A stretch of 64,000 nt of DNA from Cupriavidus pauculus (GCF_008801835.1 NZ_VZOW01000020.1:38344-102343); one strand, 5' to 3'; shown: positions 54,242 to 63,656, counted from the first letter of the stretch. Numbers and translations: made by a program. The notes: generated from the letters alone by a model not told the origin.

Positions 54242-54456
54242 TGCCGTAGAACCTCAAACCGAGTAAGCACATTGTCCTTCCGCGCCAAAGGAAATGCCAG
54301 GCGTGACGGTATCTGGCAAGCAAGGGGGCTGCCTCGAATCCTGCCAGCAGACACGTTCGACCCGTCAGTCCGCGCGACCAAAGTGCGTCACCATTTGCGT
54401 TCGGTCGGCCTTCCTCCCAGTTCCAATATATCGTCGTGCGGAGTGATCGTCCGATC

Positions 54457-55020
54457 CTACTTCCATCGTCGAAGAACACGCTGAAACACCAAGCTATTCG
54501 GTAGCTGTAGCACGACCTCCTGTCCGTCTGAGGTAGCTTCCAGCAACGTCGTATAGACGAGGTTGATGTCCTGTACCCGTCCCTTTATCCCTGGCTTTTC
54601 TCCATTCTCGAGCAGCTCAACCGTTTCCCCGATGCGGAATGCCCCGGTAAAGTAGATCAGCAGCGCACAGAACAAGTTCGACAGCACACTCCACGCCGCG
54701 AAGAACGCGACAGCACCGACGGTCGCGAAGCCCGTGAATGCCGTCCACAGTACGGTACCGGATACACCCAATCGCTCCAAAGCCCACAGGGTGGCCGCCA
54801 CGTAGACGATCGCCGCGACGACACGCAACGAAAGCGCGGCGACCTTGGCCGGTAGTAAATACGTTTTTGTCAGCTTCCGGAGCAACCGACTTGCGATGCG
54901 CACCGCTAGCCATGCAACCGCGCCTATCAGAACAACCTCAACTGCCGGGACCAGAATATCGAACCAATCTGCCATCCACGGGGGAAGGCTATCGTGTATA
55001 GCTTGAAGAAGTCTGTTCAT
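54457..55020 (-). CDS. Small MscS-family mechanosensitive channel protein
   Basis: The 187-residue protein has three membrane spans, near residues 20-45, 60-85 and 90-120. The last, WTAFTGFATVGAVAFFAAWSVLSNLFCALLIYF, resembles the pore-lining helix of MscS, rich in Gly and Ala. The short beta domain (FRIGETVELLENGEKPGIKGRVQDINLVYTTL) follows. It lacks the C-terminal alpha/beta part of E. coli MscS (286 residues). Start ATG 55020 was chosen because an earlier ATG lies only 5 codons away without a ribosome-binding site. Confidence 0.85.
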   Translation of the reverse strand: MNRLLQAIHDSLPPWMADWFDILVPAVEVVLIGAVAWLAVRIASRLLRKLTKTYLLPAKVAALSLRVVAAIVYVAATLWALERLGVSGTVLWTAFTGFATVGAVAFFAAWSVLSNLFCALLIYFTGAFRIGETVELLENGEKPGIKGRVQDINLVYTTLLEATSDGQEVVLQLPNSLVFQRVLRRWK

Positions 55021-55184
55021 ACGCTCACGACACAAAACCTGCTCACGCGGCGACGCAGTGCCGGTAATCTAATTTGTTAGTCTGGTGCTGCCTGATTCAA
55101 CCTCGCACGTTCGTGCGAAGGCGTGCCAAACCGTATCGAATCTACAGAGCACGCTCTATGAGCGGGGACGCAGTAATCATCGGT

Positions 55185-55718
55185 TCACCCCAACAAATCG
55201 CCCCAAAAATAGGCAACAAGCTGATGGCGATTGGCGAGGCCCGCCTTCTTGTACGGGCTGGCAGCATGCTCCCGTACGGTCGTATCACCGCACTGTAACG
55301 CATGCGCACATTCTTCGACGGAAAGCCCCTTCATCAGAAGCGTTGCCACATCCATCTCGGATGGCGTCAATTTCCACAGCTGGAACTGAATTCGCATCGA
55401 CTGAAGGAAATTCCGCGTGACTTGGATGGACGCTTCGTCTCGCTCGATCATCGCCTGCTGTCGCGCCGCCGCACTGGCGGCAACCGCGCGCAGTTTCTGT
55501 AAGGAGCGACGCCGTCGCTCACGAATCACGAGCCAGGCCATTGCCATTATCCCTGCCGCGCCGACACCTGCCTCCGCAAATGCATGGGAATCAGTGGATT
55601 TGGTAGCGAGATGGTAGAAATCCCACGCCTGATAGGCCGAGATCATCAACAGAGCGGATGTCAATATCGACCGCATGACCCGAAATATTTCGCCATTCTG
55701 CTGCGTGGAGGAAACCAC
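55185..55718 (-). CDS. Membrane-anchored LuxR-type regulator
   Basis: The 177-residue protein starts with two hydrophobic helices (RSILTSALLMISAYQAWDFY and AFAEAGVGAAGIMAMAWLVI, residues 15-65). It continues with a basic/charged linker helix and ends in a LuxR helix-turn-helix (LTPSEMDVATLLMKGLSVEE and DTTVREHAASPYKKAGLANR). The ...AASPYKK... stretch replaces the usual recognition-helix ending. It reads as a membrane-attached regulator, possibly sensing envelope or membrane tension, with the MscS gene beside it. Confidence 0.75.
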   Translation of the reverse strand: MVSSTQQNGEIFRVMRSILTSALLMISAYQAWDFYHLATKSTDSHAFAEAGVGAAGIMAMAWLVIRERRRRSLQKLRAVAASAAARQQAMIERDEASIQVTRNFLQSMRIQFQLWKLTPSEMDVATLLMKGLSVEECAHALQCGDTTVREHAASPYKKAGLANRHQLVAYFWGDLLG

Positions 55719-56210
55719 CAGGCATCGCAGTCCGCAACGGTCCGCACCTAGTCTTGTGAGCGGTCTGTCGACCTTCGTGAAAGTTCAACGTCAAAGCGGG
55801 AGCGGCGCGAGTCTACTATGAGAAAGATTGCTTGCGCATTGCGAAGCGATTACAGCCCCTGCGACTGGTATGGGGCCAACGCTGCGACGTTCCGCCTTCT
55901 TTTCGCTAGATACTCGTCAGTGGCTACGCCGTCATCATTTCGTAATCCCCCCGACAGGTAAGCCCCCTAGAATCCCCCTGTTCGCTTCCAGGGATCGAGG
56001 GCTCGGACGCCCAGCGACACTCCGGCCGGCCGCCACCCAATCGACTCCCAGTGCAAGTCGCATCTACTCCTCGCGGAGATCAAGAATGCGCCACGTGTTC
56101 TGCCACACGCACAACGTCACGAGAGCAACGCAACACCTCCGAGGCCCTGGCCCTTCGCTGGGGCTGACAGTAATTGACGAATATCGGTGGCGATTGTCGC
56201 CGAAACCTTG
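55719..56210. other. Non-coding region before the ArnT-like operon
   Basis: This 490-bp stretch has no convincing gene. AATCCCCC occurs at 55941 to 55948 and again at 55971 to 55978, about 30 bp apart, as a possible regulator box. The ArnT-like ATG at 56211 has no strong ribosome-binding site. Confidence 0.35.
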
Positions 56211-57848
56211 ATGGGCAGTCTCTTGAAGCGAAAGATTCTCTTGGCCTTGACCATCGCGATCACGGTGGTCCTCTGGATTTCCACGCTATCCATGCGCCCG
56301 CTGTATGAGCCCGATGAAGGGCGATACGCCGAGGTTCCCCGCGAGATGTACGTCTCAGGTGATTGGGTCACACCACGCCTGAACGGCGTCAAGTTCTTCG
56401 ACAAACCACCGCTCCAGTACTGGGCGACCGCTACCGCCTACGAGATCTTTGGCCCTTCCGAATGGACCGCCCGGATCTGGAGTGCCCTCGCAGGACTCTT
56501 GGGCGTCGCTGCCGCATGGTGGGCGGCGCGATTGCTCTACGGAAGCCAGATGGGCCTGGCTGCTGCACTAGCACTTGTTGGCGCCCCGCTCTGGATTCTT
56601 GGCTCGAATCTGACAACGACGGACATTGGCGTCGGTGCGCTTCTCGGAAGCGCAGCCCTGATGTTCACGGTCGCCTACCAGAAGCGAGAGCCTCGCCTGT
56701 TCCCAGCCGTCTGGTTGCTGGTTGGACTGGCTTTCCTCGCCAAAGGCTTGATCGCCGTGGTGCTGCCAGCAATCACGTTGTTGCTCTATGCACTGCTGAC
56801 CGGGCAGATCTTCAGCTTCCTGAGCACCAAATTCTGGCGCTGGAGCCTGCTCGCCGTTGCGATTGCAGTGCCGTGGATCATCATGGTTTCGGTACGCAAC
56901 CCGGAGTTTCTAAACTACTTCTTCATCCACGAGCATTTTGCAAGGTTCTCGTCTTCGGTGCATGAGCGAGACAAGCCCGTCTGGTTCTTCCTTGCAGTGG
57001 GTGCCGCCGGCGTCCTGCCGTTCATCGCTCTGATTCCCGGCGCCATCGCACCTCGGCCGGGATTGGCCCGGACAACGCGGAGCTTCGATTCCCAGCTATT
57101 TCTGTCGCTATGGGTGATCGTGGTGATTGGATTTTTCTCGATTTCCCGCTCCAAGCTGCCGCTCTATATCCTCCCCGCCTTTCCGCCGGCGGCCGTACTG
57201 CTTGCCCATCGGGCAATGGCCGTGAGTCGCCCCACCCTTGCCGCGAGCTTCCTCTCCTTGCCGCTGCTTGGCGTAGCGATCGCGTTTCTGCTGTGGCACC
57301 CGACACTGTCGGGTGCGGTGCTAAAGCGCGACGTCACTGACCCAGCATCGCTCCAGGTATGGGGCTCCGTCACCATGGCGATCCTGGTGCTGGGGGGCTT
57401 CCTGGCCTTTGGCATCGCTATGCGTGGCCGCAGGCTATGCGCGGTCGCCGTCGCGTCCCTGGCGACACTTGCCGGCCTACAGACGGGACTGCTGGCGTCG
57501 CGAGCATTTGAATCGCTTTCCATCAAGCCGATCGGCATTGAAGCCAAAGCTGCGGCCCGCATCAACACGGAACTGTTCAACGTCGGGCAGATTGACCGGG
57601 GCCTGGCATTCTATGCCGAGCGGGAGCCCACCATTGTGGGGGCCAGATCCGAGCTGGATCTTGGCTTCACGGTCGAACCCAACAAGTGGATCGCCGATGA
57701 AGCTGCGTTTGTACAGCGATGGACAGCCCCCGGCCACAAGCTCGCCGTCATGCGCAAGGACACGTTCGAGCGACTGAAGGCGTTGCTCGGAGCGGATACG
57801 ACCGTGCTCAGCCGACATGGCGTCAACGTTCTCGTGCAGAAGCCATGA
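56211..57848 (+). CDS. ArnT-like undecaprenyl-phosphate-sugar glycosyltransferase (GT83)
   Basis: The 545-residue inner-membrane protein has about 12 spans. It carries the ArnT N-terminal motif RPLYEPDEGRYAEVPREMYVSGDWVTPRLNGVKFFDKPPLQYW, with DEGRY-x-E being the catalytic aspartate/glutamate region. E. coli ArnT moves L-Ara4N from undecaprenyl phosphate to lipid A and lowers surface charge. The next two genes encode the GtrA and GtrB-like partners that make and flip such lipid-linked sugars. ATG 56211 is preferred; a GTG lies at 56187. Confidence 0.9.
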   Translation: MGSLLKRKILLALTIAITVVLWISTLSMRPLYEPDEGRYAEVPREMYVSGDWVTPRLNGVKFFDKPPLQYWATATAYEIFGPSEWTARIWSALAGLLGVAAAWWAARLLYGSQMGLAAALALVGAPLWILGSNLTTTDIGVGALLGSAALMFTVAYQKREPRLFPAVWLLVGLAFLAKGLIAVVLPAITLLLYALLTGQIFSFLSTKFWRWSLLAVAIAVPWIIMVSVRNPEFLNYFFIHEHFARFSSSVHERDKPVWFFLAVGAAGVLPFIALIPGAIAPRPGLARTTRSFDSQLFLSLWVIVVIGFFSISRSKLPLYILPAFPPAAVLLAHRAMAVSRPTLAASFLSLPLLGVAIAFLLWHPTLSGAVLKRDVTDPASLQVWGSVTMAILVLGGFLAFGIAMRGRRLCAVAVASLATLAGLQTGLLASRAFESLSIKPIGIEAKAAARINTELFNVGQIDRGLAFYAEREPTIVGARSELDLGFTVEPNKWIADEAAFVQRWTAPGHKLAVMRKDTFERLKALLGADTTVLSRHGVNVLVQKP

Positions 57849-58228
57849 CCATCCCGGCGCGTTTTGTACGATTTCTTGGCGCTGGCGCGACGGCTACTGC
57901 GTTGCACTATGCCGCGCTGATCGCGCTCGTCAGCTTTGGTGCGCCTGCGTTACCGGCGTCGGCAGCCGGTAGCGTCGTCGGACTGCTGAGCCACTATTTC
58001 ATCAGCAGCCGATGGGTGTTCGTACGTGCTCACTCGGAGCGCGCCGCCTTCGTCCGGTTCATCCTGGTCTCGGTCCTGGCATTCCTGCTCAACTCAATTC
58101 TGATGTGGGCAGGACTGGCCGTCGGTCTGCATTACCTGATTGCCCAGATCGCCTCGACCCTTTTAGTCATGTTGGTCAACTACGTACTCCATGCAAACTG
58201 GACGTTCATGAATGGAGCGATGCGATGA
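57845..58228 (+). CDS. gtrA: GtrA-family membrane protein
   Basis: The 127-residue protein has four membrane spans and the GtrA signature RFVRFLGAGATATALHYAALIAL at the start and VNYVLHANWTFMN at the end. GtrA family members are thought to help move lipid-linked sugars across the inner membrane. The start overlaps the ArnT-like stop by 4 bp (ATGA), and the end overlaps the start of the next gene similarly. Confidence 0.92.
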   Translation: MTIPARFVRFLGAGATATALHYAALIALVSFGAPALPASAAGSVVGLLSHYFISSRWVFVRAHSERAAFVRFILVSVLAFLLNSILMWAGLAVGLHYLIAQIASTLLVMLVNYVLHANWTFMNGAMR

Positions 58229-59349
58229 ATGATCCCACCCTGCCGACCGAGAAGATTTCGGTCGTCGTGCCGCTCTTCAATGAAGAGGCCGTCCTGCCCC
58301 AGTTTCATTTCCGGCTCCTCCGCGTCATGGAGGGACTGGGTTCCGACTACGAAGTCATCTATGTCGACGATGGCAGCCGAGACCGATCGTTGGAACTGGC
58401 GCACCGTCTGAAGGCCGATGAAGCGCGCGTGGGCATTGTCGAACTTAGTCGCAACTTCGGCAAAGAGGCCGCACTGACCGCAGGCCTCGATGTGGCAGGC
58501 GGTGACGCCGTGGTGATCATCGATGCCGACCTGCAAGATCCGCCGGAGTTGATTCCCGCCTTGGTCGACAAATGGCGAGAGGGCTTCGACGTGGTCTATG
58601 CCACGCGTACCTCTCGGGACGGCGAGTCGTTCCTCAAGAAGTTCACCGCGCACTGGTTCTATCGACTGATGGGCAAACTCAGCGACACGGAGATCCCGGC
58701 CGACACCGGTGACTTCCGTGTCATGAGCCGGCGTGCTGTGGCTGCATTGGGGCAGCTTCGAGAGCAACACCGGTTCATGAAGGGGCTTTACTCCTGGATC
58801 GGATTCCGTCAGACCGCGGTCATGTATCGGCGCGACGCACGGGCATCGGGAACGACCAAGTTCAACTACCGTAAGCTCCTGCGCTTTGCGGTGGACGGCA
58901 TTACCGCCTTTTCCACTGTCCCGCTCAAGTTCGCGACCTCCATTGGCCTGCTTGTCGCCATCCCTGCATTTGGCATGGCTGCTTACATCGTCGGCAAGAC
59001 GCTGCTCTATGGCGACCCTGTACACGGCTATCCATCGATGATGACCGTCCTGCTGATGCTTGGCGGGCTGCAACTCGTCTTTCTCGGAATACTGGGGGAG
59101 TATGTCGGGCGGCTGTTTAATGAGGTCAAGCGACGCCCGGTGTATCTCGTTGCGAGCTATGCAGCGCCCGCAGGCACCGAGCCTAGCGTCAGCGGCGTAG
59201 TTCAGGAACCGCGGCAGCCAGCAAGGACCCCAATGGCGCCTGCAGCCATCTTCCACGCACCGGGTAGATCTCAGGGTGAAGAGCCGGATCTGGCGGACGG
59301 CCGGCACCAAGCCTCCGCTCTAACCGAGAAGCTGGCCTCGGTTCGTTAG
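58225..59349 (+). CDS. gtrB: GtrB/ArnC-like polyprenyl-phosphate glycosyltransferase (GT2)
   Basis: The 374-residue family-2 enzyme transfers a sugar to undecaprenyl phosphate on the cytoplasmic side. It has ISVVVPLFNEEAVLPQF at the start, DDGSRDRS near residue 46, and the DxD-type DADLQDPPE near residue 96. RFMKGLYSWIGFRQ lies near residue 183. Two membrane spans (residues 235-310) anchor it. The last 60 residues are Pro- and Ala-rich and absent from most relatives. The start overlaps gtrA (ATGA). Confidence 0.92.
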   Translation: MNDPTLPTEKISVVVPLFNEEAVLPQFHFRLLRVMEGLGSDYEVIYVDDGSRDRSLELAHRLKADEARVGIVELSRNFGKEAALTAGLDVAGGDAVVIIDADLQDPPELIPALVDKWREGFDVVYATRTSRDGESFLKKFTAHWFYRLMGKLSDTEIPADTGDFRVMSRRAVAALGQLREQHRFMKGLYSWIGFRQTAVMYRRDARASGTTKFNYRKLLRFAVDGITAFSTVPLKFATSIGLLVAIPAFGMAAYIVGKTLLYGDPVHGYPSMMTVLLMLGGLQLVFLGILGEYVGRLFNEVKRRPVYLVASYAAPAGTEPSVSGVVQEPRQPARTPMAPAAIFHAPGRSQGEEPDLADGRHQASALTEKLASVR

Positions 59350-59463
59350 CCGGCTGAAGACGTGCGCGACGCCCGCAGATGGCGAGCAAGCGTCGGCATC
59401 ATGACGTCTTTGACAGAATGTGAAATACCAGCAACTTTCACCACCCCTCGCCATTTTCATCCG

Positions 59464-59492
59464 TTGACCCTGTAGCTACTACAGACTATCTA
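59464..59492 (+). promoter_or_regulatory. MerR-type promoter/operator candidate
   Basis: A -35 (TTGACC, 59464-59469) is followed directly by the perfect inverted repeat CTGTAG-CTA-CTACAG (59470-59484), and TATCTA (59487-59492) is the possible -10. A palindrome between -35 and -10, abutting the -35, is the usual layout of promoters controlled by MerR-family regulators such as PbrR, CadR and ZntR. The spacer here is 17 bp if TATCTA is the -10, and would be longer with a later hexamer; known sites use 19-20. No MerR gene is in the window. Confidence 0.6.
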
Positions 59493-59590
59493 CTGCAGTC
59501 ATTGGCAACGCGATGCGCTACGGGACAGCGAAGCGAAGGTCCCGAGCGCCCCGCAAACGCGACGACACATATCCACTAAGGAGAGAATAG

Positions 59591-59899
59591 ATGGGTTTCC
59601 TGGAACGACTCTTGAGCGGTCACGGCGGCGGCCACCATGGCAAGGGAATGCGGCGCGGTCACGGCGGAGGCCATCACGGCAATGGTTATGGTGATTCCGG
59701 CAACGGTTACGGCAATCCCCCTGCGCCGCCGCAGAGCTACGCCAGGCATCCCTGCCCAACCTGCGGTGTTGTGGGCGTCAATGGTGCACGCTTCTGCCAA
59801 CAATGCGGTAGTTCGCTGGTTCCCACGCCGTGCACGCAATGCGGCACCGCCCTTGCGCAAGATGCCAAGTTCTGCGGCAGTTGCGGCAAAGCCAAGTAA
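59591..59899 (+). CDS. Gly/His-rich double zinc-ribbon protein
   Basis: The 102-residue protein has a Gly- and His-rich first half (HGGGHHGKGMRRGHGGGHH and similar, residues 10-40). Two zinc ribbons follow with CPTC (55-58) and CQQC (69-72), then CTQC (80-83) and CGSC (95-98). It has no signal peptide. GGAG precedes ATG 59591. It sits behind a MerR-type promoter, opposite a metal ATPase gene, and could bind or buffer zinc. Exact function is unknown. Confidence 0.8.
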   Translation: MGFLERLLSGHGGGHHGKGMRRGHGGGHHGNGYGDSGNGYGNPPAPPQSYARHPCPTCGVVGVNGARFCQQCGSSLVPTPCTQCGTALAQDAKFCGSCGKAK

Positions 59900-59916
59900 G
59901 GAAAAACTGTGAGGGC

Positions 59917-59949
59917 GGTCGCGTCCGGCATCCTTGCCTGAACGCGACC
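59917..59949. terminator. Hairpin between convergent genes
   Basis: GGTCGCGT (59917-59924) and ACGCGACC (59942-59949) form a stem with a 17-base loop, followed by only TTT. It lies 18 bp after the zinc-ribbon gene and just before the end of the P-type ATPase gene on the other strand. It could act as a weak bidirectional terminator. Confidence 0.4.
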
Positions 59950-59955
59950 TTTGCA

Positions 59956-62448
59956 TCATCTGGACTTGTCGCGATAAGCAAGCAGCCGAAGTGCATTGAA
60001 TACGACGATGAGGGTCGAACCCTCATGCATCGCGACGGCGGGACCGATGCCGAGACCAAGGATCGTCGCTGGCAGTAGGAAAGCCACGACACCCAGACTG
60101 ATATAGACGTTCTGCAGGATGATGGCCCGCGTGTGGCGGCTCAGCCCGACCACAAACGGCAGGTGCTTGAGATCGTCGGCCATCAGTGCCACGTCGGCCG
60201 TTTCCAGTGCCACGTCGGAACCTGCAGCGCCCATAGCAATACCCACGGTGGCATTTGCCATCGCCGGCGCATCGTTGACGCCGTCCCCTACCATTGCCAC
60301 CTTGGCTTCCGCGCGCAGTTTTTGAATCGCTTCGACCTTGTCCTCGGGCATCAGATCGCCCCAAGCTTCGTCGATGCCCACTTCCTTAGCGACTGCCTCC
60401 GCCGCGCGCTGATGATCGCCGGAGATCATGATCATGCGCGTAATACCAAGACCGCGCAGCGCCTGGAGTGCGGATTGCGCCGACGCGCGTGGTGTATCCA
60501 TCAGACCAATAGCGCCAAGGTCCCGGTCCCCCTGCCTCACGATCATCGTCGTGCGACCATTGCTCCGCAGCGTCTGGGCGGCCTTCGTCATCGCGTCACT
60601 CAGCGGGGCCATGCCCTCGGCACCGAACATGTCCGGCTTGCCGATCCACACGGTTTCATTGCCCAACGTCGCCGTGACACCGCGCCCGGTCAGGCTTTGG
60701 AGATGCGTCGCTTCCGGGACGGGGCTTCCTTCCAGGCGCTTGCGGCCATCGCGCGCAATGGCGGCGGCCAGCGGGTGGTCACTGAGAGACTCCACGGCCA
60801 CGGCCACCGTTAGCAAATCCTGTTCGGAAACGCCATCGGCAGCAAACACGTCGGTGATGCGAGGACGCCCTTCGGTGAGCGTTCCAGTCTTATCGAATGC
60901 GATCGCCTTGAGGGAGCCAAGATTCTCGAGCGGCGCCCCGCCTTTGATGAGTACCCCTCCACGGGCCGCCCGTGCCACCCCGGAGAGGACCGCGCTAGGT
61001 GTAGCAATGGCAAGCGCGCACGGGCTAGCAGCCACCAACACCGCCATGGCGCGGTAGAAGCTAGCGCTGAACGGCTCATCGACGACCACACCTGCAAACA
61101 GCAACAATACCGCCAGCACAAGTACAGCCGGGACGAAAATCCGCTCGAACCTCTCGGTGAATCGTTGGCTGGGCGATTTCTGCGCCTCGGCCTCGCTGAC
61201 CATCTTGACGACTTTCGCCAATGCGCTCTCACTGGAAAGACGCGTCACTTCTACTTCGATGGCCCCAGCCCCGTTGATGGTTCCGGCGAACACGCGTGAG
61301 CTGGCCTCTACACCGTCCGGCCTCGTTCTAGCCGCTTGCACATCAGCCACCGGCTGCTTGTCGACGGGAATGCTCTCGCCAGTCACTGGCGCCTGATTGA
61401 TCGAGGACGTCCCACTCACCAAGAATCCATCGACGGGCAAACGTTCATTTGGTCGGACAACAACCACGTCACCGACCCGCAACTCCTCTACCGGTACTTC
61501 GCTCACATCGCCATCGCGGCGCACCCTGGCCGTAGCAGGCGTGAGCTCGGCAAGGGCTTCGATGGCCCGCTTCGCCCGCCCCATCGCGTAGTGCTCGAGT
61601 CCATGACCGAGACTGAACAGGAACAGCAGTAGCGCGCCCTCAGCCCATGCGCCGAGCGAAGCCGCACCCGCCGCGGCGACTAGCATCAGCGTATCGATCT
61701 CGAACTTTTTCAACCGAAGGTTTTCGATTGCCTCGCGTACGGTGTAGAAGCCGCCAAAGACGTAGGCAACAACAAAGAGCGAGGTCGGCAGCCAGCCAGG
61801 CGCATAGGCGACCAGCTTCTCGATGGCGAAGCCAACGCCGAGCAAGGCACCACAGATGACGGAGAAAATCAGTTCCGTGTTCGGCCCGAACATTCCGCCG
61901 TGCTCGTGCCCGGCATGCCCCTTTTCCTCCCCATGAACATGGGACGCGGCACCCTCGCCGTGATCATGGCCGGCATGGCTACGATCACCCCGCGCGCTGC
62001 TGTCCGTCGGCGCAAGGCCCCGTTGTGCCAACGCCTCCCGAATCTTCGCCGCCGACGTCCGTTCGTTGTCGAATTCGACGCGCGCCATGCCGGCCGCACT
62101 GACCTCTGCCTCGATGACGCCCGGAAAATCACGCAACTGACTTGCAACCGTCCTCGCCCGCCGCGCGTGCGTAATACCCTTAAGATTCCAGACAACATGG
62201 CCAAAGCGAGACGAAAGCTTCGCGCCAGTGCTCGTCACCAGTTCGCGGATACGGGAAAGAGAAATGATCGCGGGATCGTAATGCACACAGAGCTGGGGAT
62301 CATCTCCCGGACTGCCGGACTTGAGATGTGCCGCATCGACGCCATCCTTGGCCCGCAGTTCCGCAAGCAGCCGCTCGACGCAGGGGTCCGAGGAATCAGG
62401 GATGCCTGGAAGTAAAACAGGGATGTCCAAGCGCAGCTTTTCGGTCAT
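59956..62448 (-). CDS. P1B-4-type heavy-metal ATPase (Co/Zn/Cd exporter)
   Basis: The 830-residue pump has two N-terminal degenerate metal-binding-like regions (residues 5-150) without CxxC. A His-rich stretch (residues 157-184, with HAGHDHG and HAGHEHGG) follows. The core has about 8 spans, the SPC motif (SPCALAIATP, near residue 475), DKTGT (near residue 519) and GDGVNDAPA. The HEGST motif in the last spans and SPC instead of CPC point to the P1B-4 group (CzcP-like). CTGGAG stands before ATG 62448. It is convergent with the zinc-ribbon gene, and likely exports Co, Zn or Cd. Confidence 0.9.
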   Translation of the reverse strand: MTEKLRLDIPVLLPGIPDSSDPCVERLLAELRAKDGVDAAHLKSGSPGDDPQLCVHYDPAIISLSRIRELVTSTGAKLSSRFGHVVWNLKGITHARRARTVASQLRDFPGVIEAEVSAAGMARVEFDNERTSAAKIREALAQRGLAPTDSSARGDRSHAGHDHGEGAASHVHGEEKGHAGHEHGGMFGPNTELIFSVICGALLGVGFAIEKLVAYAPGWLPTSLFVVAYVFGGFYTVREAIENLRLKKFEIDTLMLVAAAGAASLGAWAEGALLLFLFSLGHGLEHYAMGRAKRAIEALAELTPATARVRRDGDVSEVPVEELRVGDVVVVRPNERLPVDGFLVSGTSSINQAPVTGESIPVDKQPVADVQAARTRPDGVEASSRVFAGTINGAGAIEVEVTRLSSESALAKVVKMVSEAEAQKSPSQRFTERFERIFVPAVLVLAVLLLFAGVVVDEPFSASFYRAMAVLVAASPCALAIATPSAVLSGVARAARGGVLIKGGAPLENLGSLKAIAFDKTGTLTEGRPRITDVFAADGVSEQDLLTVAVAVESLSDHPLAAAIARDGRKRLEGSPVPEATHLQSLTGRGVTATLGNETVWIGKPDMFGAEGMAPLSDAMTKAAQTLRSNGRTTMIVRQGDRDLGAIGLMDTPRASAQSALQALRGLGITRMIMISGDHQRAAEAVAKEVGIDEAWGDLMPEDKVEAIQKLRAEAKVAMVGDGVNDAPAMANATVGIAMGAAGSDVALETADVALMADDLKHLPFVVGLSRHTRAIILQNVYISLGVVAFLLPATILGLGIGPAVAMHEGSTLIVVFNALRLLAYRDKSR

Positions 62449-62935
62449 TGTTACGGGCTCCAGTTGGTCTGAGACGGCAGTGACTCGCACAACTAGCAAT
62501 CAGTGTGCCTTGCCTTTGACTCCCAATCGACCCATCACCTCAAACATTGCCGACCCGTAATTACTTCGCAATCTGCCAGTCATCTCGCGCGTCTATCGTA
62601 CGGACACGCTTCCACCGCGGAAGACTCTAGTAATTTACAAGATGCTCAGTGTCGTTGCCTACCTGGCCTTGCTGCTGTCCCCATCGCCAGGCCCCTTGTC
62701 CGATACAAGGTACTGCCCGGATCTTGTCGAGAACAGCGTCGTCCCGGCCAACCAGTCCTACACCAAATGCGCCGCACCTGCTCAACTTCAGGCAAAGGCC
62801 GCTAACCCCAGACATCGAACGGCCACGCATCCGCCGAAGAAGCAGTCCCCGGCGAGCGCACCAGAAGCATCATCTCGAGACGCGTCGAGCGCCGCCATCA
62901 ATCTCAGGTAATCTGACGGCGACTGACGTCTGTCA
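62449..62935. other. Non-coding region between the metal ATPase and FlgB genes
   Basis: About 490 bp of low-confidence sequence. A plus-strand frame from 62642 (MLSVVAYLALLLSPSPGPLS and onward) has a signal-like start, but its ribosome-binding site is weak and its later part is Pro/Ala/Arg-rich with no relative I know. No palindromic MerR-type site was seen. Confidence 0.35.
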
Positions 62936-63358
62936 CTACGGCCGCATGTCCTGGTAAAGCTTGAGCATATCCTTGTACTCGTCGGCGGTCTTTTGAATGG
63001 AGAATCGCATACGCAGCGCATTCTCCGCGAACGCCACGCGCTCGACGTCCATCTCGACGGTGTTGCCGTCCATGCTCGACTGAAGCGGTACCCGATACAT
63101 AAGGTCCTCCTCCAGCGCCGACTTGCTCGCTTCGATATGTCGCGGCGAGGTCATCGTCATGCCGGCGAAATTCTGCCCACTCCCCATCACCCGCTCCAAC
63201 TCGGCACTGAAGTCGAGATCACGCGCCTTGAAATTCGGTGTGTCCGCGTTCGCGATGTTTGCAGATAACAGCTCGAACCTCCGCGTCCGAAGCCTCAGCG
63301 CCTGCTCGTGAACGCTGTCTTCACTACGGGCCCACTTTGCGATGTATGGGGTATCCAT
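62936..63358 (-). CDS. flgB: Flagellar basal-body rod protein FlgB (orphan copy)
   Basis: The 140-residue product has the FlgB start (DTPYIAKWARSEDSVHEQALRLRTRRFELLSANIANADTPNFKARDLDF), including the classic ANIANADTPNFKARD rod-protein motif. The last 40 residues (NTVEMDVERVAFAENALRMR) close in the rod-protein helix. Its length is the usual one (E. coli 138). ATG 63358 has GGAGAG upstream. In flagellar operons flgB precedes flgC; here the downstream gene is the metal ATPase, so this is an isolated copy. Confidence 0.88.
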   Translation of the reverse strand: MDTPYIAKWARSEDSVHEQALRLRTRRFELLSANIANADTPNFKARDLDFSAELERVMGSGQNFAGMTMTSPRHIEASKSALEEDLMYRVPLQSSMDGNTVEMDVERVAFAENALRMRFSIQKTADEYKDMLKLYQDMRP

Positions 63359-63656
63359 TTCCACTCTCCAACTAGTTCGGAGCGCGCAGCGTATGTCAGC
63401 GGCATTCGACACTGTGGTTAGAGCAACGACCCTTTTTCATGAGTTTCCCATTACCAACTCGCAATGTTCGCGTCGACGTCGAAGGACGGCGCTTGCTGGA
63501 AGCCTTGTCAACACGTGCAATCCATAGTGCTTGCATACCTGTCGTCGCTGAACCACGAAGTTCCCCCGTGTAATTGCAAAGCAATCTGAGCGTCATCTGC
63601 GGATTTCTATACTCGCCCTCAACAAAAATTCATTCTGGCCTTACTGAGGAGAATCC

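Noticed and set aside
62642..62911. Possible small secreted protein (MLSVVAYLALLLSPSPG)
   Set aside because: No strong ribosome-binding site, and the rest of the frame is low-complexity Pro/Ala/Arg sequence overlapping other frames.
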